Below, piece after piece: positions 6,947-11,097 of a stretch of DNA of 11,097 nucleotides. The DNA is from Bacteroidota bacterium (GTDB lineage Bacteria > Bacteroidota > Ignavibacteria > UBA10030 > F1-140-MAGs086): positions 1 through 11,097 of the forward strand of contig SXSO01000054.1 in assembly GCA_005792205.1 (NCBI GenBank), read 5' to 3'. The position numbers and the translations under genes are program-made. The stretch's first letter is position 1. Each line of letters begins with the position of its first letter. The notes under the pieces are model-generated. The model was given only the letters and a program-made list of their open reading frames with translations. It made no database searches and was not told where the DNA came from.

Positions 6947-9263
6947 TTTCAAGTTTTTGTTTATCCTCAATTAAAGTTTCTGATTTACATTTATCACAGT
7001 ATAAATGATTTCCTTTTTTCTCAGTATATTTTTTTAAAAGATACTCATTTTGACAGTTGTCGCAAGTTTGATTTACAACCTCATTCCAAGAAACAAAATC
7101 ACATTCAGGATATTTTGAACAACCAAAAAATGCTTTACCTCTTTTAGAACTTCGTTTAATAACATCACCGTTTTTAAATTTTGGACATCTGATTCCACTT
7201 GGAATTGGTTTTATATTTTTGCAAGTTGGATATTTTGAACATCCAAAAAATTCTCCATATCTACTTTTTTTAATCAACATTTCACTTCCACATTTTTCAC
7301 ATTTTTCTCCACTAAATTTTGGTTCTTCTCTTTCATCTTTTCCAATTGACTTTGTGTTTTTACAATTTGGATAAGATGAACATGCTAAAAACTTTCCTCC
7401 TCTTCCCCATTTTTCAATCATCTTGCTTCCACACTTTTCACATACTTGACCATTTGCATCAGTTTGAAGTTCATGTGGAAGTGCAAAAGTTTTACTTTCA
7501 GCTGATTCTAATGATTTGCTAAATGGTTTATAAAAATCATTCATAACTTTGATATAAGTTGACTTTCCAATTGCAATTGTATCAAGTTCATGTTCCATTT
7601 TTGCCGTAAATTTTACATTGAAAATATCAGGAAAATTGTAAACCAAAATTTTATTTATATCTATTCCTAAAAGTGTCGGAAAAAGTCGTCTCTCTTTTTG
7701 TATAACATATTCTCTTTCAATAACCGTACTTACAATTGAAGCATAAGTACTTGGTCTTCCAATTCCAAGAGATTCAAGTTCTTTGACAAGTGTGCTTTCA
7801 GAAAATCTTGCAGGAGGTTTTGAGAAATGTTGATGAGGAATAAGATTTTCTAAATCAACTATTTGATTTTCTTTTAAAGAAAGTGGAATTTTTCTTTTAA
7901 TTTCATCATCTTCGTCCAAATTTTTCTCTTCCTCTTCTTCTTTATAAATTTTAAGGAAACCTAAAAAAACATAACTTGAATCAACAGATTTAAAAATATA
8001 TTTTCCACCTTCTATTAAAATAGTTCGTGTTTCCAAAATTGCATTTGACATTTGACATGCAATAAATCTATTCCAAATTAGTTCATATAATACAAACTCA
8101 TCTTTTGACAAAAAATTTTTTACAAACTGTGGATTATATTTCAACGATGTAGGACGAATTGCTTCGTGAGCATCTTGTGAGTTTTTTTTCTTTGTGTAAG
8201 TTGTTTTCTCTTGTGGAAGAAATTCTTTTCCATAAACTTCTAATATATAATTTCTTGCATTATCAACTATTTCATCATTCAATCTTGTAGAATCAGTTCT
8301 CATATAAGAAATTAATCCAATTGTTCCTTCGCTTCCAAGTTCAACTCCTTCATAAAGTTTTTGAGCAATCATCATAGTTTTTTTTGGAGAGAACCTCAAT
8401 TTTGCAAACGCCGCTTGTTGTAAAGAACTTGTAATAAATGGTGGTTTTGGATTTACTTTACTTTCGCGTTTTTGAATTTTAGAAATTTGAAAAGATTGGT
8501 TTTTTATATCATCAATTATGTTTTCAGAAACATTTTGTGAATCAATAGAAATATATTTTTCTAATATTCCTTTTCTTTTCAATTCATCCAAAACTTCTTT
8601 TTCAGGAATAATAATTTCTTTGTCAGAAATTTTAAAAAGTTTTGAGAAAAAAATTTCTTTTTTTTCAGTTTGAAACTCTCCAACAATTGACCAATATTCA
8701 GTTGATTTAAATGAATTTATTTCCTCTTCTCTTTCGCAAATTAAACGAAGAGCAACAGATTGAACACGACCTGCAGAAAGTCCATATCGAACTTTTTTCC
8801 AGAGAAATGGCGAAACTTTAAATCCTAAAATTCTATCCATTGCACGACGAGCTTGTTGTGCATTTACAAGTTTATCATCTATGTGAGTTGGATTTTGAAT
8901 TGCAACTGTTATTGCTTTTTGAGTGATTTCATTAAATAAAACTCTAAAAATATTTTTATTTTCTTTTTTTATTTCATTAGCAATATGAAACGCAATTGCT
9001 TCTCCTTCTCTATCTGGATCAGTTGCTATAAAAATTTTTTCAGATTCTTTTGCGTTTGATTTTAATTTCTTTACAACTTCACTTTTGCCTTTGATAACTG
9101 CATAATGTGGTAAAAAATCTTTTTCAATATCTATACCAAGTTTGCTTTTTGGTAAATCAATAATATGACCAACTGATGCTTCAACTATAAAATTTTTTCC
9201 AAGATATTTTCCAATTGTTTTTGCTTTTGAAGGTGATTCAACTATAATTAAAGATTTTTCCAT
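6939..9263 (-). CDS. topA: DNA topoisomerase I (type IA)
   Basis: This 774-residue enzyme relaxes negative supercoils by passing DNA through a transient single-strand break. The TOPRIM domain at the N-terminus shows Glu9 (VESPSKAKT) and the acidic triad in TDPDREGEA (Asp82, Asp84, Glu86). The catalytic tyrosine is Tyr320 in SYMRTDSTRL, one residue from the E. coli position. HEAIRPT (366-372) and GIGRPSTYA (500-508) are further family blocks. The C-terminus has four Cys modules: C608/C611/C628/C634, C655/C658/C675/C681, C693/C715/C721 with Phe at the second ligand position, and C734/C737/C756/C759. An acidic insertion (EEEEE...DEDDE, 442-454) lies in the core. ATG 9263 directly follows the DUF494 stop codon, and the 3' end overlaps the recombinase start by 8 nt. 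Confidence 0.97.
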   Translation of the reverse strand: MEKSLIIVESPSKAKTIGKYLGKNFIVEASVGHIIDLPKSKLGIDIEKDFLPHYAVIKGKSEVVKKLKSNAKESEKIFIATDPDREGEAIAFHIANEIKKENKNIFRVLFNEITQKAITVAIQNPTHIDDKLVNAQQARRAMDRILGFKVSPFLWKKVRYGLSAGRVQSVALRLICEREEEINSFKSTEYWSIVGEFQTEKKEIFFSKLFKISDKEIIIPEKEVLDELKRKGILEKYISIDSQNVSENIIDDIKNQSFQISKIQKRESKVNPKPPFITSSLQQAAFAKLRFSPKKTMMIAQKLYEGVELGSEGTIGLISYMRTDSTRLNDEIVDNARNYILEVYGKEFLPQEKTTYTKKKNSQDAHEAIRPTSLKYNPQFVKNFLSKDEFVLYELIWNRFIACQMSNAILETRTILIEGGKYIFKSVDSSYVFLGFLKIYKEEEEEKNLDEDDEIKRKIPLSLKENQIVDLENLIPHQHFSKPPARFSESTLVKELESLGIGRPSTYASIVSTVIEREYVIQKERRLFPTLLGIDINKILVYNFPDIFNVKFTAKMEHELDTIAIGKSTYIKVMNDFYKPFSKSLESAESKTFALPHELQTDANGQVCEKCGSKMIEKWGRGGKFLACSSYPNCKNTKSIGKDEREEPKFSGEKCEKCGSEMLIKKSRYGEFFGCSKYPTCKNIKPIPSGIRCPKFKNGDVIKRSSKRGKAFFGCSKYPECDFVSWNEVVNQTCDNCQNEYLLKKYTEKKGNHLYCDKCKSETLIEDKQKLENG
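7108..7251 (-). repeat. Near-identical 24-bp direct repeats encoding tandem zinc ribbons of TopA
   Basis: Positions 7108-7131 and 7228-7251 are identical except for one base (A or T at the fifteenth position) and lie 120 bp apart. They encode the FFGCSKYP turn of the second and third zinc ribbons. The 120-bp period equals one ribbon plus linker, so this marks a tandem domain duplication within topA. It is a coding repeat rather than a mobile or regulatory one. Confidence 0.75.
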
Positions 9264-9722
9264 TTAATTTATTGTTTCATTGTTTAGAAAAATATCTCTT
9301 GCTTTCCACAAATTTATATTGTTATTTTCAAAAAATATAGCAGATGCAATTGCTTTTATATCATTAACTGTAATTTTTGAAGCATCCATCATCATTATTT
9401 GCTCAATGATGTGTTCCATTTCTAAATCATTTATCAAACCAAGTTGGCGAAGTTGAAATAAGTAACCTCTTGCATTTGTGTCAATCACAAGCTTTTCAAC
9501 TTCATGAAATGTTCTATGTGAAGTTGAAGTTTGTGTTTCAGCTTGTTTTTTTGGCAAATCTTTACTTTCATTTTTTGCAAGAAGAAAAGAAAATGCTGCA
9601 TTTATTTCAGATTTTGTGTATCCATTCTTTTCAAGTTGTGAAAAATCAATTTCACTGACTTTTTCTTCTTGTGTTTTTTGAAGTAAAAAAATCAAAAGCT
9701 CAAATATTTTTTCTATTGTCAT
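9264..9722 (-). CDS. smg: DUF494/Smg family protein
   Basis: This 152-residue protein matches the Smg/DUF494 family, which is often found beside topA and dprA (smf) and has no settled biochemical role. It starts with a helical segment (MTIEKIFELLIFLLQKTQEE), then a region with GYTKSEINAAFSFLL (34-48). The typical C-terminal half carries RGYLFQLRQLGLINDLEMEH (85-104) and EQIMMMDASKITVNDIKAIA, matching the family pattern of a helix ending in Gly-x-Leu and then an acidic turn. The sequence suggests a small, all-helical cytoplasmic protein; there is no signal peptide. The first 23 nt overlap the end of ybeY, and its stop codon abuts the ATG of topA, so its translation is probably coupled to both. 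The neighbouring topA strengthens the family call; the symbol follows the family name only. Confidence 0.82.
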   Translation of the reverse strand: MTIEKIFELLIFLLQKTQEEKVSEIDFSQLEKNGYTKSEINAAFSFLLAKNESKDLPKKQAETQTSTSHRTFHEVEKLVIDTNARGYLFQLRQLGLINDLEMEHIIEQIMMMDASKITVNDIKAIASAIFFENNNINLWKARDIFLNNETIN

Positions 9723-10131
9723 AAAAAAATTTTTCTAAATATAAGTTTTCTTTTTTTGTCATTTTATCTTTTTGTTTTTGAGTTGCATCATCATAACCAA
9801 TAAGATGAAGTGTTCCATGAATTATCAATCTCAAAACCTCATTTTCGAATGTCTCATTATAAATTTTTGCTTGTCTCTTTGTTTGATTCAAAGAAATATA
9901 AATTTCACCTTCTACTTTTTCTCCTTCATTTAATCTAAAACTAATCACATCTGTTATTTTGTCAATTTGAAAAAATTTTTTTTTCATTTTCTTTATTTCT
10001 CTATCATCTATAAAAATAACATTGATTTCTCTACAAAAAAAAAATTCTTCTTTAAGTGTAAGTAAAATAATTTTTTTTGTTTTATTTTTGGAAAACTTTA
10101 AATTAGTTTTATGATGAAAAACATTTATCAT
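9700..10131 (-). CDS. ybeY: Endoribonuclease YbeY (16S rRNA maturation)
   Basis: This 143-residue zinc-dependent ribonuclease takes part in 3'-end maturation of 16S rRNA and in ribosome quality control. It shows the family blocks TDVISF (60-65), GEIYIS (75-80) and the metal motif HGTLHLIGYDD (105-115). His105 and His109 match the first two ligands. The third, His in E. coli, is Asp115 here, a substitution I know from Bacteroidota members, so activity need not be lost. The protein is slightly short, with a Lys-rich surface and a reduced N-terminal region. A run of ten T (coding strand) encodes the FFF at residues 30-32. ATG 10131 directly follows the TGA of the MBL gene, and the 3' end overlaps the DUF494 gene by 23 nt, so it appears to be the middle of a coupled set. 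Confidence 0.93.
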   Translation of the reverse strand: MINVFHHKTNLKFSKNKTKKIILLTLKEEFFFCREINVIFIDDREIKKMKKKFFQIDKITDVISFRLNEGEKVEGEIYISLNQTKRQAKIYNETFENEVLRLIIHGTLHLIGYDDATQKQKDKMTKKENLYLEKFFYDNRKNI

Positions 10132-11019
10132 TCAAATTTCAATTGTACTTCCTTCTATTGCTGCTGAAATTTGTATTGATGTATTACTAACTTTTTTTCT
10201 ACAAACTTCCACAATTTCATCTAACTCATCATCACTTCTATCTACGTTGTGATGAAATAAAACGCAGTGTTTCACTTTTGCAATTTCAGCAATTTTTAAA
10301 GTAAATAAATAATCTGAATGTCCCCAACCGATATGATTTTTATATTCTTCTGAAGTATATGTTGAATCGTGAATAAAAACATCTGCATTTTTACAAAAAT
10401 CATATATTCTTTGATTTGGATCAGTTCCACTATTTAAAAACTTTTTTAAAATGAATTTTTTAGTTTTCATTTTTGAAATATTTTCAATTGTAAGTGGTTC
10501 GTTATCAGTTATATAAATAAGTGTTTTACCATTATGAATAATTTTATATCCTAAAGCATAATGAGGATGATTTGCATATATAGTTTCAATTTTAGTTCCG
10601 TTGATATCAAACACTTCTTCTTTGGTATGGAAAAAATTTACTGTTGCTGCATATTCATTTAATCTAATTGGAAAATAAACGCTATCCATTTGATTGGATA
10701 AAACTTTTTTCAATGATTTACTAAATATTTGACCTCCAATTATTTTAAATTCATTTTCCTTAAATGCAAGTGGAGAAAAAAATGGAAATCCTTGAATATG
10801 ATCCCAATGAGTGTGAGAAATCAAAATTGTTGCTTTTATACTTTTATTTTCTTGTAAAAGTTTTTTTCCTAATGCTCGTATTCCACTTCCTGCATCTAAT
10901 ATAAAAAGTTCATCATTATCCATTCGCAATTCAACACACGGAGTATTACCTCCGTATCGAATTGTTTTTATTCCTGGAGAAGGAATCGAACCTCTTGTTC
11001 CCCAAAATGTCAATTTCAT
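10132..11019 (-). CDS. MBL-fold metallohydrolase
   Basis: This 295-residue protein has a metallo-beta-lactamase fold of the phosphodiesterase/RNase Z-like kind rather than an antibiotic hydrolase. It opens with MKLTFWGTRGSIPSPG and RYGGNTPCVEL, then LDAGSGIRALG (41-51). The metal motif HTHWDH (69-74: His69, His71, Asp73, His74) is intact. Further candidate metal ligands are His151 or His153 (ANHPHYALG), Asp172 (YITDNE) and His256/His257 (LFHHN); Asp218 and His234 are also conserved-looking. Its substrate cannot be read from sequence; relatives include 3',5'-cyclic phosphate and phosphonate diesterases. It ends with a TGA directly in front of ybeY and begins 3 nt after the stop of the gene at the right edge. 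Being next to a ribosomal RNA nuclease is suggestive but not proof of an RNA substrate. No signal peptide is present. Confidence 0.9.
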   Translation of the reverse strand: MKLTFWGTRGSIPSPGIKTIRYGGNTPCVELRMDNDELFILDAGSGIRALGKKLLQENKSIKATILISHTHWDHIQGFPFFSPLAFKENEFKIIGGQIFSKSLKKVLSNQMDSVYFPIRLNEYAATVNFFHTKEEVFDINGTKIETIYANHPHYALGYKIIHNGKTLIYITDNEPLTIENISKMKTKKFILKKFLNSGTDPNQRIYDFCKNADVFIHDSTYTSEEYKNHIGWGHSDYLFTLKIAEIAKVKHCVLFHHNVDRSDDELDEIVEVCRKKVSNTSIQISAAIEGSTIEI

Positions 11020-11022
11020 AAT

Positions 11023-11097
11023 CTATCTTTCAATATAATTTGAAACATATTTTATATAATTTTTTGCACTTTGCTCTATCATTTTTTTTTCTTCATC
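11023..11097 (-). CDS. C-terminal end of an unidentified gene (cut by window edge)
   Basis: The only minus-strand frame open to the right edge encodes 24 residues, DEEKKMIEQSAKNYIKYVSN followed by YIER, and a TAG stop. The other two frames stop within 20 nt of the edge. The stop lies 3 nt before the start of the MBL gene, so this is most likely the upstream member of the same operon. The segment looks helical and charged and contains a run of nine A. I do not recognise the family from so short a tail, and the start is outside the window. Confidence 0.6.
   Translation of the reverse strand, partial: DEEKKMIEQSAKNYIKYVSNYIER

Noticed and set aside
7319..7522. Plus-strand open frame of 67 codons opposite topA
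   Set aside because: It is antisense to the zinc-ribbon part of topA and has no family resemblance or start signal.
9470..9658. Plus-strand open frame of 62 codons opposite the DUF494 gene
   Set aside because: It is antisense to a recognised gene and shows no motif.
10132..11019. MBL-fold protein as an antibiotic-resistance beta-lactamase
   Set aside because: It has no signal peptide, sits in an operon with ybeY, and its opening and metal-motif context match phosphodiesterase-type MBL proteins.
1..11097. A hidden new multi-gene system, CRISPR array, tRNA or rRNA
   Set aside because: Reading both strands showed continuous conserved coding with gaps of at most 85 nt. No spaced repeats, cloverleaf-like segments or unknown gene sets were seen.

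Overview
This window is a dense run of housekeeping genes, all on the minus strand, from a very A+T-rich bacterium (roughly 70-75% A+T by eye). I place it in the Bacteroidota/Chlorobiota (FCB) group, possibly a Chlorobiota/Ignavibacteria-like lineage. Four things suggest this: an HPF-HprK pair, a DUF494 (Smg) gene next to topA, a DUF2795 protein of the Bacteroidota type, and a signal peptide that ends in front of Gln. Most starts also lack a clear Shine-Dalgarno sequence. The placement is an inference from gene content, not a phylogeny.

Layout in the direction of transcription (right to left): the last 24 codons of an unidentified gene (11097-11023); an MBL-fold metallohydrolase; ybeY (16S rRNA maturation endoribonuclease); a DUF494/Smg protein; topA (DNA topoisomerase I); a XerC/XerD-type tyrosine recombinase; hpf (short ribosome hibernation factor); hprK (HPr kinase/phosphorylase); an 85-nt gap; a membrane-anchored M23/LytM peptidase; a small acidic DUF2795 protein; an Omp85 (BamA/TamA-like) outer-membrane protein; holB-like DNA polymerase III delta'; and the start of metG (methionyl-tRNA synthetase). 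Spacing is minimal. Several neighbours touch or overlap (MBL/ybeY 0 nt, ybeY/smg 23-nt overlap, smg/topA 0 nt, topA/xer 8-nt overlap, holB/metG 14-nt overlap), which suggests one or two long operons with translational coupling. The 85-nt gap before the M23 gene is the only sizeable one, and it holds a Bacteroidota-like promoter candidate and the best SD-like sequence of the window.

Functionally, the right half serves RNA and ribosome maturation (YbeY, HPF), DNA topology and chromosome dimer resolution (TopA, Xer) and phospho-signalling (HprK). The left half serves the cell envelope (M23 peptidase, Omp85 protein), DNA replication (delta') and translation (MetRS).

I found no mobile element, CRISPR array, defence system, RNA gene or evident new multi-gene system. 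The two structures the genes do not explain both lie in the Omp85 gene. One is a textbook-looking intrinsic terminator hairpin inside the codons of its signal peptide, downstream of an apparent TTG start. The other is a perfect 20-bp inverted repeat about 150 bp further on.
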